From NCBI RefSeq assembly GCF_023065955.2, contig NW_026622808.1:35724475-35788474 (forward strand): 64,000 bases of DNA, read 5' to 3'. The notes under the pieces were generated by a model that ran no database searches, was not told the DNA's origin, and saw only the letters and a program-made list of their open reading frames with translations. Below, piece after piece: positions 1 to 10,160 of the stretch (positions within the stretch are counted from its first letter, which is position 1; each line of letters starts with the position of its first letter). Both the position numbers and the translations under genes were made by a program. The DNA comes from Ursus arctos. Lineage: Eukaryota; Chordata; Mammalia; Carnivora; Ursidae.

Positions 1-189
1 TTTATCAAAGGACATAACCATTGTGCCCCTCACAAAATATATTAAATGATTATATAATAATATTAAAGAAAATTATGATATCAACAATGTTAAAGAAAGG
101 AATATGATTGAAAATCACGTTTTTACATTGCTAAAGTATATATGAAGATATACAATAAATTACACGTATTGAATTGTAGAAATTGATCA

Positions 190-590
190 GTTTTGACATA
201 AAACTATACCTATGAAACCATCAGTACAATAAAGAAAACAACGATTTTCATCATCCCCAAAGTGTCTTCACATCTCTTTGCAATCTACCCTCCCTCTGCC
301 ACACCCCGAGAAAGCCACTGGTCTGCTTTTTTAAACTACAGATTAGTTTGCATTTTCTGGAATCTTATATAAATGGAATGACATACTAGGTAGTCTCTTT
401 TGCCTGTCTTCTCTCCTATGGCATCGTTTTGAGATCCTTTCATGCTACTGCGTGTGATAGTAGTCGATTCCTTTTTCTTGCCCAGTAGTAGTCCTTGTAT
501 GGATATACCACAATTTGTTTATCCATTCCCTTATTGATAGGCATTTGGGTTCTTTCCAGTGTAGGGTTACTATGAACAAATAATTATTAA
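190..590 (-). repeat. L1 LINE 3'-end fragment (antisense)
   Basis: The plus strand reads as the reverse complement of a mammalian L1 3' end. It has the antisense cue 'acataaaactatacc', then 'ggaatgacatac' and 'ccacaatttgtttatccatt', the last being the complement of the usual L1 text around 'gaataaacaaattgtgg'. There is no intact ORF. The fragment ends in AT-rich DNA. Confidence 0.75.
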
Positions 591-870
591 TTAGTAATAT
601 AACATATTTATGAAAATATAATCTATAATAAAATTTAATGTGAAATGTTAAATGAATATGTACATGTAATGTGAAATATGTAATGTGTAAATGAGAATAT
701 AATGTAATTATATAATATATAATATATGAGAATAATATATAATGTATATATTCAATATATAATAAATGCTTCATTAATAGTCATACACATCAAAAAGTGT
801 ACATATACACACATGCACACATACTTATATATGTAAATATATAAATATACACGCATACTTTTATTTAACG
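591..870. repeat. AT-rich low-complexity stretch
   Basis: Dominated by TA, ATA and AATATAT runs, with an ACATATAC-type patch near 795-860. No gene signal. The translations across it are rich in Tyr, Ile and His, as expected from AT-rich low-complexity DNA. Confidence 0.8.
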
Positions 871-1894
871 TGTATGTCTTTAATGGGGCATTTAGTTCCC
901 CCGTTCCTTGCAGTCCTCTACCCATTTGCTCTGGGTAGCACACTGAAAAAAAGCAGTCACCCAGGCTTCACCCCAGGGAGGCAAATTCTAAGCGCTGGGG
1001 GTCAGGTTGGGGCTGAGGGGCTGGCATTTGAAACTAGGACACCAAGTCTCCCTATGCTGGCCAAGGACTCCTATCTCTGGCTGCTTGCAGTCCAAGAGCC
1101 AGGAGGGAGTCGGGAGTACAGCCAGCTCATAGAACATTCTCCAGGCCTGTCATGGCCCTCGTGGAGGGTCAAAGTTAGGAGATTTGCGAAGAGAGCTCAC
1201 TTTTGGGCCCTTGGAAGGGAGTTGGTTGCTCAAGCCCACCGGGAGAGGGTAAGGTAAAGGGAGATGTGACCACGGACCCTCCCAGTCTCTCCCCGGAGCC
1301 ACCTGCGGGGCTTGGGCAAACATAGCCTGAATCCCCCTAATGCTCAGAGTCCTCTCTCCACACCCTGCCTGCTTACTATTATTGGAGACCATCGTCCCCA
1401 CCTGTCATAGACCTTGTGTCCCATCCCCACTCCTTCCCATGCTGCCATTGTTCCTTTTTATTAAGATTAGCTTATATATAATAACTGTTAGCATATTGTC
1501 GCGAATCTATAAAATGTTAACAAGGACATTTAATATGTTTGCTGCCCTTATAGCAACAGGGCTGCTTAATCTCCCTGATGAACAAAAGCCTCACAGTTAC
1601 CCAGCTGGGCTTACCAGCCAAAAGCATGATGCCACCTCTATGCCCCCAATTTGGTGCCTGGTTGTGCACTGGGTGGATTTAGGGGAAAGAGATTTCTGCC
1701 AAATACAGACAGAATCAGGAGAAATACCGATGGACCTCGCTTTACCCAGTGGCTTTGTACAAAATGAAGTATGGCCAATTGAATCCTAATTTTCTCATTA
1801 CTTACTTTGTAATTCCTGAGATGTGTGCTCTTCATTCCTGCTGGGTCCTGCTCCTAAGGCCTCCAATTTCCACTCTCCACTGTCCTCATCCAGT

Positions 1895-1995
1895 CAGGTC
1901 TGGAGTACAAAACCTGGGGCAGTCACTTAACATCTTGATATCAATTACTTTATCCTTAAAATTCGGCTAGTAGCACCCGGGCTGTTGAAAGCAGA
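1895..1995 (-). repeat. MIR SINE fragment
   Basis: The plus strand carries the reverse complement of the MIR core: 'cagtcacttaacatct', then 'ttaaaattcggctagtag', then 'gggctgttga'. Diverged. Confidence 0.5.
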
Positions 1996-2304
1996 GCATG
2001 GCGCTCAAAGATGTCTGGAGATTCTTTCAGCTCCAAGATCCAGGACTGAGCTTGTGAATATTTCAGAGAAGGAGTTTTCTAGCATGTTCCCAAGCAGCAG
2101 AGCCAGACTAAATCATTCATCCCTCCTTCCTCTCATTGACGCTTGCTGTGTGCCTGAGCAAGCTGGATTGAGTCCTCACTGCCCTGCCCCCAGAGGTGTT
2201 CCCAGCTGGGTGACACCCTCCCTAGGGTTGGTTCCATGACAGAGGGGTATAGACAAAGCCTCCCTCCAAGGGAGGAGGCCTGATTTCCTCTCCTGAGAAG
2301 GAAG

Positions 2305-2420
2305 CAGGAAACCTGAGTCGTAGCCCAGCTCTGCTTATAACTGTGGGGGCACAGTCCCTTCTCTCCCAGGGCCTTGCTCTTCCTCTGTGCAGGAGAGAGG
2401 GGTGGGCAGGTTGGAGAGAG
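2305..2420 (-). repeat. MIR SINE fragment, weak
   Basis: The order 'cccagctctgcttataactg' followed by 'ttcctctgtgcaggag' matches an antisense MIR (CCCAGCTCTGCCACTTACTAG ... CCTCATCTGTAAA), but it is badly eroded. Confidence 0.35.
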
Positions 2421-2884
2421 GCTCTGTAGACCTTCTCAGAGCCTTTGTGCTCGGTCACGTACTAGATCCAATATGGTGGCAGGGGAAGGGCTGCTAAGGA
2501 CAGGCAGCCTTGGGGACAGGCTGTCTTCAAACAGCAAATGTCTTGTGTGCCCTTCCGGCCCTTCCTGACAGGACCCCAGCAGCCAGAGGATTCGGTAAGG
2601 GCCTGTACCTTCGTGTGGTGCTCAATTTGTAGCTGGTGATCACCAAATGTGAGCTCCCTTCTCCCTCCCGGAGGGTGCAGCCCGCACCTGCCCACACCAG
2701 CCAGACCCCTCCATTGCAGGAGGCTTCTGGGTCCTGGAGGATGTCTGCCTCTCCTAGCAGCCAGGCGCATCTCCAGATGGGGCAAGGAGGTGGCTCTTTG
2801 AGGCACCGGAGGGTCTGGAGCAGAAGGACTTCCAAGGATGAGAAACAACTGAAATTTGCACACGTTGCTAATGGCAGTTTCTTC

Positions 2885-3655
2885 TAAAGTTCAACACAAA
2901 CTTACCCTGTGATCCAGTTTCTCCACTCGTAGGTGGAGAAATAAAACCACAGAAATAAAAACATGTCCACACACACAAGCTGGCACAAGAATATTCACAG
3001 CGCTTTAATTCATTATGGCCGAAAACTTTGGAAATCGCCCAAACGCCCACCGACAGAAGCACAGATAAACCAACTGTGGTACGCCCATACAATGCGATAC
3101 TACCCCGTGGTAAAAAAGAACGAACAAATGTCACCCATAACAACGAGGAGGAATCCAAATAACATGATTCTGATCAAAAGAAGACGGACCCAAAAAAGAA
3201 CCTACTGCATGACCACATTTACTCGATGGTCTAGGACACCAAACCAATCTCCGATGACAGAGGTCAGAATACTGGTTAATTCATGGGGCGCCTGGGTGGC
3301 ACAGCGGTTAAGCGTCTGCCTTCGGCTCAGGGCGTGATCCCGGCTTTATGGGATCGAGCCCCACATCAGGCTCCTCCGCTATGAGCCTGCTTCTTCCTCT
3401 CCCACTCCCCCTGCTTCTGTTCCCTCTCTTGCTGGCTGTCTCTATCTCTGTTAAATAAATAAATTAAAAAAAAAAAAAAGAATACTGGTTAATTCTGGGG
3501 TAGGGTATATCAACGGGCAAGGGATACAAGGGAATTTTCTGGAATGAGGAACCTTGCTCAGGGTCACCGTCACACAGGTGTCTGTCCAGCACGTTGTACT
3601 GTCATGATTAGTGCCCTTTACTGAATGTAGGTTATTCCTCAATAGGAAAAATAAA
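2885..3655 (+). repeat. L1 LINE 3' UTR, split by a SINE
   Basis: The L1 3'-end text is clear: 'ccagtttctccactcgtagg', 'aagaatattcacagcgcttt', 'aaaccaactgtggtacgccc', then after the SINE at 3283-3478 'gggaattttctggaatgagg' and 'ttattcctcaata'. Diverged and non-coding. The SINE insertion post-dates the L1. Confidence 0.85.
3266..3495 (+). mobile_element. SINEC (carnivore tRNA-derived SINE) with 17-bp target-site duplication
   Basis: The body at 3283-3478 starts ATGGGGCGCCTGGGTGGCAC, has a B-box-like GGGATCGAGCC, a CT-rich part, and ends in AAATAAATAAATT plus an A-run. The 17-bp direct repeat AGAATACTGGTTAATTC lies at 3266-3282 and again at 3479-3495, perfectly matched, which suggests a fairly young insertion. 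Confidence 0.95.
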
Positions 3656-4464
3656 CCTCCCACGTGTGCCCTTGGGAAAGGGCAGCTGTGGGGAGAAGCA
3701 GGCGGGGGCTTGTGCCTGTGCGCCAGGACTGCCTTCGTCCGACACACGCTGCAGGACCCTGGCTGGGAATTCGCCCTCCTGGTTCGGGAATCAGTCTCAA
3801 CGGAGCGCCGGGCCCACTGGCTGGTGAATGAGCTCAGTGACGGGCAAGCACAGTTCACAGCATGGAGGCTTTGGAGGCCTTTCCCCCAGACACGCCGGCA
3901 GATCTCAGCTTGATAGGCCACATCCTGCCCTCCAGGGAGCAGGGCCACCTTTCAGCATTGGGCCCCAGGGCTCTTCTGAGGCCCTCGGACTGCCTGGCCA
4001 GGGTGGGACACGAAGGCCAACTCTAGCCAACCTTGCTGGGAGGGGGTGCTCAGCACGACCCTCTCCTGAGGGTCCGCTCTGGTGCAGGAGGCCACAGGGC
4101 TGGACCCCGATAGACCTTAGCCACTGCGCCCACTCTGGGGTCGCCTGTCTGTGTTTTTTGTCTGCCCTTTTTCCCCCGAGTTGGCCTGTCCACCGTTCCC
4201 CCCACTGAGCACCAGCCTTCCGGAGACTGCCCCCTACCTGTTACCTTCTGAGCGCCGATTCTGCGGGAGAAATGAACCCCAGGGACCCACACCTGTGCCA
4301 AGACATGGTTTCCTCACGTGGGAACAGACCCCCCACACACACCCCTCCCAGGAGGACCCACAGACAGCCGGCACCATTTCTTGGGGGTCTATCTACTAAA
4401 CCCTGGGCAATTTTGGACAAGCAGAGGTTTGTGGCCCCCTCCCATGTGTGCAGCCCCGCCCTGG

Positions 4465-4585
4465 GTGGTCTGTCCATGTGCTGGCTCATTCAGTTCTCAC
4501 CACAGCCGTGTGACGTAGGCAGTATTCTGCCCCCTTTACAGATTGTGAGGCAGAAGCTCGGAGAAGAAAATCACCTGCCCAGACA
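4465..4585 (+). repeat. MIR SINE fragment
   Basis: Contains 'gctcattcagttctcaccac', 'gtgacgtaggcagtattctg' and 'ccctttacagattgtgaggc', in the order of the sense MIR consensus. Confidence 0.75.
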
Positions 4586-5964
4586 TTCTCTAACATAACC
4601 CCCAAAGTGCCTCAGTCAGATAGGAGGCCCATCCCGCCCTCTCCCCTGCTCTCCCTCTCTACCCACCATCTCCCACTCAGGGCCTTCTTTGGGCAAAGGA
4701 AAGTGAGCCTAGGGCCTCCTACGAGTGGGCTTTTCTGAAAGCCTATTTCCATTATCAACTGGGTTTGCCCTCTCTTGCCCTGGAGCCCTTGGTGTCTAGC
4801 CAGACATCTCCAGTGGCCTTTGTAGGAGGGCACGGAAGAGGGACAACAGGGTCAGGGAGGGTCTGCAGAAACACCTGAGACAGGTCCAGGACACTTCAGC
4901 CTTTCCCAGCACCTAGCCCGGTGGATACTAAAATCCATACTGAGCTCCCAGCACCTGGGCCTCACTTTTCAGCTGCCCAAAGCACCCACCTGCCTATTGC
5001 CTCTCTACCTCCTGTCCCAGGTCCCCCTGCACCCCATTTCCTGGAGACAGAAGGTAAAGCCAGAGAGAATGAGATCACTCATCCAGAGGCAGAGGCCCAG
5101 GAAAGCTGACCTTTTCCAAGTGGGTTGCTTTAGGCCTAAGCAAGGACCATCCAGCCACATCTCCAGCCAGCCCTGCTGTCAGATGTCAGGGAGAACTTGG
5201 GGCCGGGGTGTGGTCCAAGCCTACCCTGGAGGAGAGGGCCCCTCAAGCAGCTGACCACCATCTCCAGGTCTCCCTGGCTCAGGGAAGGAGCTGAGGTCAG
5301 GAGTCGGCAGGCTGTGCTTCAGGACAGGGCTCACCATCAGCTCCTGCCTCAGTAGACACAAAGACCTTTGGGGTGGGGCCAGCTGCCCTCATTCTGTAAT
5401 CTGGGCATGTCCCCAGGGGTTGGGCAGAGGTCAGACTCTCGGGTGATCTTCCCAGCCCTGCCCCTGCCCTTCCAGGTAAGCTGAGTGTGAGAGGTATCGT
5501 CTTGGTTAGGTAGTTCGGATAGGAGAGCGGGGTAGACGGCAGGCCCCAGTGAGATCCGCTGGTGGGTCAGGCGGGGAGCACGGGAGGCTGACGGAGATGT
5601 GAGACACCTGGCCTCCATCCCTGAGAAGAGCACCACCCATGGCAAGACCAGCCAGGCCCCAAATCACAGCAGCTGAGGATCAAGGCCGTGGGGTGGGCCT
5701 CAGGAGAGCGAGAGAAGCAGGAGGGGTCCTGGAGTGGGGGGCGGTGAGGGGCCAGGTCTCAGCCAAGGGAGGCGGATGGAAATTTAGTGGGGCTAGACCA
5801 AGAAATTGTGAGAGGACTGGGGTGGGGAGGGACAGAGAAGAAGAATGAGACAGGCCAAGACAAGGTCTGGAGCGGGGACACGGGCAAGTGCAGGGAACAG
5901 TGAGCAGTTCCCCTGGCCGGACTGGAAGGGGTTTGGGGGTTGATCACAAAGGGCCTGGATGCAG

Positions 5965-6110
5965 GGAATGGTAATGATACTGACATCGACGGTACCAAGG
6001 GCTCATTCGCACCTGTGATCCTCCCACTGCAGCCGCAGGAGGTGGGGACTGTCATTAGCCCCTCGTACAGTGTGAACTCTGAGGCTCAGAGAGGGCCGCA
6101 GGGAGTAAAC
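5965..6110 (+). repeat. MIR SINE fragment
   Basis: Sense MIR order: 'tgatcctcccactgcag', 'gaggtggggactgtcattag', then 'gaactctgaggctcagagag'. Confidence 0.65.
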
Positions 6111-6437
6111 AGGGAGCCCTGGGCTCTCAGTCCCTGTCCCCCGCCCCCCCACAGGTGGCGGGCACACACTACCATCTGGGGATACAGCCAGGAATTTGCG
6201 CAAGGAAGAGACAAGGTCAGGCACACATTTTGGAAAGAGTATACGTGTGTGTGGCAAGTGACACCATAAACGAAGTTAAAATGCAAGTGAGAGACTAGAG
6301 AAAACACTTGCCCACGTGTAACAAAGGAGTAAAGTCCCTAACGCAGAGTCAGTAAGAAACAGATAAAAGCATAGCAGGGTTGGACCAAGGATATAAACAG
6401 ACTCTTCATAAAAGAGGAAATAAAAGTGGTCGCTAAA

Positions 6438-6649
6438 GGGGCACCTGGGTGGCTCAGTCGGTTGGACGTCTAACTTTGGCCCAGTCAGTCGTGATCCCAG
6501 GGTCCTGGGATCAACGCCCCCACAATCTGGGCTCCCCACTCAGCAGGAGAGTCTGCTTCTCCCTCTCCCTCTGCCTTTCCCCCTGCTTGAGCTCTCGGGC
6601 GCATGCTCACTCTCTCAAATAAATAAACAAAATCTTAAAAAAAAAAAAA
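6438..6649 (+). mobile_element. SINEC inserted in L1
   Basis: Starts GGGGCACCTGGGTGGCTCAG and ends AAATAAATAAACAAAATC plus an A-run. The flanks 'agtggtcgctaaa' and 'agtggtcactaaa' form a near-perfect target-site duplication. Confidence 0.93.
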
Positions 6650-7180
6650 GTGGTCACTAAATAAGAAAAGATGAGTTAGCAACATGAAAAGGCAACCTAC
6701 GGAATAGGAGGAAATACATGCAAACCCTGTGTCTGATGACAGGTTAATACCCAAACTACAGAAGGAACTCGAACAACTCGACAGCAAAAACAAAAACAAA
6801 TAACCTGATTAAGAAATGGGCAAAGGAAATGAATAGACGTTTTTCAGCTGACAAATGGCCCATAGGCATATGCCAAAGTGCTCACCATCACTAATCAAAA
6901 CCTCAGTGAGATGCCACCTGACACCTGTTAGGATGGATCTTATCAGAAAGGAAGGAAGGAAGGAAGGAAGGGAACAGGTATTGGTGAAGACGGGGAGCCA
7001 AGAGAACCCTGGCACTCTGTCGGTGGGAACGCGTGACCCAGCAGGGCCACTTTTTGGTATGGATCCAGAGAAACTGAATTCAGGGTCTCAAAGAGACATC
7101 TGTACTCCCAGGTTCACTGCAGCATTATTCACAATAGCCAAGACATGGAAGCCAGTGGATAAATGGATAAAGAAACTGTG

Positions 7181-7376
7181 GTACGTGCACACGCACACGT
7201 ACACACACACACGCGCACGCACACACGTGCGTACACACACGCACGTACACACACATGCACACATGTGCGCATGTACACACATACGCACGTATGTGCAGTA
7301 CACACGTACACACGCGTGTGCACGTACACACATGCACGCGCGTACACGCACACGTACGCACACGTACACACACACA
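7181..7376. repeat. Alternating purine-pyrimidine microsatellite (mixed CA/CG/TA)
   Basis: About 196 bp of nearly unbroken purine-pyrimidine alternation built from AC, GC, GT and AT dinucleotides; the visible break is near the 'gcagtac' step. It lies inside the L1 3' end at the point where L1 copies normally read 'ctgtggta ... acaatggaatatta', so it probably grew from a short TA/CA seed there. Its six-frame peptides (Cys, Val, Arg, His, Thr) are a composition effect. Confidence 0.92.
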
Positions 7377-7830
7377 AAGGAATATTATTCAGCTACAAAA
7401 AGACTGGTGACATGGATGGACCTGGAGAGCATCATGCCAAGTGAATTAAGCCAGACACAGAAAAACGAATACTGTACGGTCTCACTTATACGTGAAATCT
7501 AAAATAGCCCAAACTCACAGAAGCAAAGAGTAGAATGGTCACCAAGGTCTGGGGGGAGGGATGTCCTGGGAGACGTCGACGACGGTTATGCAAGGCGGAG
7601 GGGTTCTGGAGAGCTGACGTGCAACACGGTGACTGTGGGTAACAAGACTGTACTGTGTGCTTGAACTTTGCTGAGAAAGGGGGTCCTAAGTTCTCACCAT
7701 ACACACACGCAAAAGGTAACCATGTGAAATGATGGATATGTTGATTATCTTGATTATCACACTGCATATGCATATTAAATCACCAGCTTATACGCGTACA
7801 TACGTACGAATAAACAATAAGCTGGGTAAA

Positions 7831-8419
7831 CTTGTGAGTAATGACAGAAACTCACGTTGAAAGAAGATGCTTTGGCAAAGGGTTAGCTCAACAAGTCCCC
7901 TTATCCCGGGTGGGGCACAGGCTTCTCCCATCTCCCTACCTGCCCCCATCCCAACCCAAATGTAATTGTTGGGGGGTGGGGTGGAGAGAAAGGAGAAAAT
8001 AAGCTCTAAAAATAGTTAGAAATGTGAACTTTCAAAGAAGGATTGAGTCTTGAAGCCGACATGAGGGCTGGCGGGAGGGAGTCAGGGCGTGGGGTGGCGT
8101 GTCCTTACCGACGGGAGGCCTCCGGAGCCGGAGCCGTCAGCGCCACCACCGTCACCGGCAGATCTGCAACCATTTCACGTTCACAAAACACCGGACAAAT
8201 CAGCTCTATTATGTGAAACTCACATGCTAACAACTTTCTGTTTTTATGTAATAAACACATTGGTTGAGTAGCACAAGTATTCTTATTCTCATTTTATAGC
8301 GAAATACCAAACTACTAACCCTAGCAAACCCTGAACTTGTGGGGAACAGGCCATGGGAGTCTTTCGACTTAGTTTTTTTGTATTACATTTTATTTTATTA
8401 TTAAAAATTTTTTTGTTTC
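7831..8419. other. Intergenic stretch, nothing recognised
   Basis: Unique sequence between the L1 end and the next SINE, with AT-rich tracts near 8375-8420. No gene or RNA signal seen. Confidence 0.5.
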
Positions 8420-8654
8420 TTTTTTAAGATATTTATTTATTTGAGATGGAGAGAGAGCGAGCGCATGTGCACGTGCACACACACGCACGTGCGTGAGCAG
8501 GGCGGAGGGCAGAGGGGGAGGGAGAGAGAGAATCCCGAGCAGACTCTGCACTGAGCGTGGAGCCCCCACAGGAACTGATTCCGGGACCCCGAGATCATGA
8601 CCTGAGTGAAACCAGGAGCTGGACGCTTAACTGACTGAGCCGCTGAAGTGTCCC
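8420..8654 (-). mobile_element. SINEC (antisense)
   Basis: The plus strand begins with a T-run and 'aagatatttatttatttgag', followed by a GA-rich part, 'cgagatcatgacctgag' and 'ttaactgactgagccgctga'. It contains a short alternating purine-pyrimidine patch (about 8461-8495) where other copies have plain CT/GA repeats. Confidence 0.88.
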
Positions 8655-8671
8655 TAATTTTTCTGTATTAT

Positions 8672-8852
8672 ATTTTAAAGATTTTTTGAAAAATTATTTG
8701 ACAGAGAGAGAGGGGGGAGCAGCAGGCAGAGGGAGAAGCAGGCTCCCCGCTGAGCAGAGATCCCCCCCCAAAGCAGGGCTCGATCCCAGCACCCTGAGAT
8801 CACGACCCTAGCTGAAAGCAAGGCTTAACCAACCAAGCCGCCCAGGCCCCCC
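8672..8852 (-). mobile_element. SINEC (antisense), second of a pair
   Basis: Plus strand: 'ttatttgacagagagagagg', 'ggctcgatcccagcaccctg', 'gatcacgacccta', then 'aaccaaccaagccgcccagg'. The repeated 'tgtattaca/tattttaaa' text before, between and after the two SINEs suggests successive insertions at one AT-rich target. Confidence 0.87.
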
Positions 8853-9024
8853 TGTATTACATTTTAAAAACGAAGATGTGCTCATGTATTTTTACATAGT
8901 AAAAACTAAATAACTAATTTTAGAAGTTAAAATAAAATTTTTTTGAAAGCTGAAAGCAAGGAAGAAAAAGAGCAAACTAAAGCCGAGGAGATTGGTGAAG
9001 CTGTTGGCGAAGGGTGGTGAGGCC

Positions 9025-9125
9025 TGAGCCTGAGTGTCCTCATCTGTAAAATGGGTACAGTGATTCTATCGGGCCCCAGAGCTACTGAGGGGACCCCTGC
9101 ACTGATGGGAGTGCTCTCCGCAGTC
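9025..9125 (-). repeat. MIR SINE fragment
   Basis: 'gcctgagtgtcctcatctgt' followed by 'aaaatgggtacagtgattct' is the antisense MIR core. Confidence 0.7.
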
Positions 9126-9997
9126 TGAGGGGGTTTATTCCCCAGATACTTGGCTGGAGGGCAGGGTCCACCTGAGCCCCTCGTTTGTACCTGCCTATGC
9201 AGCTGATGTTCATGGTCTCCACACACCAGGGGCCCCTGTCTGGGCTATCGAGAAAGATCTGGTTTCAGGACTACCTCTCCCATCGGACCCCGGTCCTTGA
9301 CAGACCCCTGCACCCCGACCCAGCAGCCAAGCTGGGTCTCCATTCATATCAGCCTCGTGAGCCGTATGGGCCATACCGCAGCAGGAGCTCCACGAACAGG
9401 CCCCCAAGACACCCTCGATCTGCGGTGCTCCCTGGCAGTATTGGGAAAGCCAGCATCAGCCTCCAACTGCTCGGGTTCTCCCTGGGGATATGACGCCCGG
9501 CAGCTTGGGCCCGAGGCCGTCTTCCTCTCTGTCACAGGGCAGAAGTGGGGCTGCCTGGGCCAGGAACTACCCCTCCCCTGCCCTGGTCAGAGAGCTCCAA
9601 GCTCGGCTGGAAGAGCCAGGCCAAGCAAAGGGCTCACACGCAGGTCCTTGATCGCCATGGCTGCAGGCAGGGCCTCAAGGGGTCAGCAACCTGCCACTGG
9701 TTCCCTTAATTGGCACCCACTTCCTGATAGCACCAAGTGGCCCTACATGAGGAGCGGTCAGGCATGGAGCAGCTCCTTGCGCTCCTCCTGCCCAGGGGTG
9801 GGGGTGGGCATCCACACGGAGAGCATGGGCCCCAGCAGCGCTCCTTGGCCTCGGAGTTGGTCAGGTCCAGATGAGGGCAGATGGCAGGTGCCTGGCACCC
9901 CGTTCCTGCTACAGCCACCAGGGGCCCTGCTCGCACATATTCTCGTCAGGAGGGTTACAGGAGGATGTCTCTGCTCAGCCATGACCGTGCCTGGGTT

Positions 9998-10160
9998 GGG
10001 ATCCAGGTACTACCCTTGCTACGGAAACTGAGTCAAATGAAAGCGTATCTAAGCCTCAGTTTCCTCATCTGCAAAGTCAGGGTGATTCCAACAGCAGTGG
10101 CCCCAAGAAGTTATGGTGGGTGCCTGGCTCATGGTCAGCCCTCCAGAAATGTCTACCCTA
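9998..10160 (-). repeat. MIR SINE fragment
   Basis: 'aagcctcagtttcctcatct' and 'gcctggctcatggtcagccc' mark an antisense MIR. Confidence 0.75.

Larger units (their letters stand above)
871..2884. other. Intergenic stretch without a recognisable gene
   Basis: Mixed-composition DNA with only short chance ORFs. The only parts I recognise are two weak antisense MIR pieces (about 1895-1995 and 2305-2420). No exon with believable splice sites or a conserved protein domain was found. Confidence 0.6.
3656..6199. other. Intergenic stretch without a recognisable gene
   Basis: GC-moderate unique sequence. Apart from two MIR pieces (about 4465-4585 and 5965-6110) I see no repeat family, RNA gene or convincing exon. 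The ORFs present are short, unrelated to one another and without recognisable domains. Confidence 0.55.
6200..7830 (+). repeat. L1 LINE 3' end, split by a SINE and carrying an expanded microsatellite
   Basis: Decayed end of L1 ORF2 plus 3' UTR. Visible cues are 'aagaaatgggcaaaggaaat', 'ttttcagctgacaaatggcc', 'ctgcagcattattcacaata', 'aatattattcagctacaaaa' and 'aataagctggg' at the end. A SINE sits at 6438-6649, a GGAA run at about 6947-6970, and the alternating purine-pyrimidine tract at 7181-7376. The reading frame is broken, so this copy cannot move by itself. Confidence 0.88.

Noticed and set aside
7088..7502. Several ORFs rich in Cys/Val/Arg or His/Thr around 7.1-7.5 kb
   Set aside because: Caused by the alternating purine-pyrimidine tract inside an L1 remnant. 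All frames give composition-driven peptides.
6855..7502. Possible L1 ORF2 remnant as a gene
   Set aside because: Text is L1 3' end with frame breaks, a SINE and a microsatellite inside it, so it is not a working gene.
9297..10031. 244-codon plus-strand ORF
   Set aside because: GC-rich intergenic DNA with few stops. No recognisable domain, overlaps a MIR at its end, and other frames are also open nearby.
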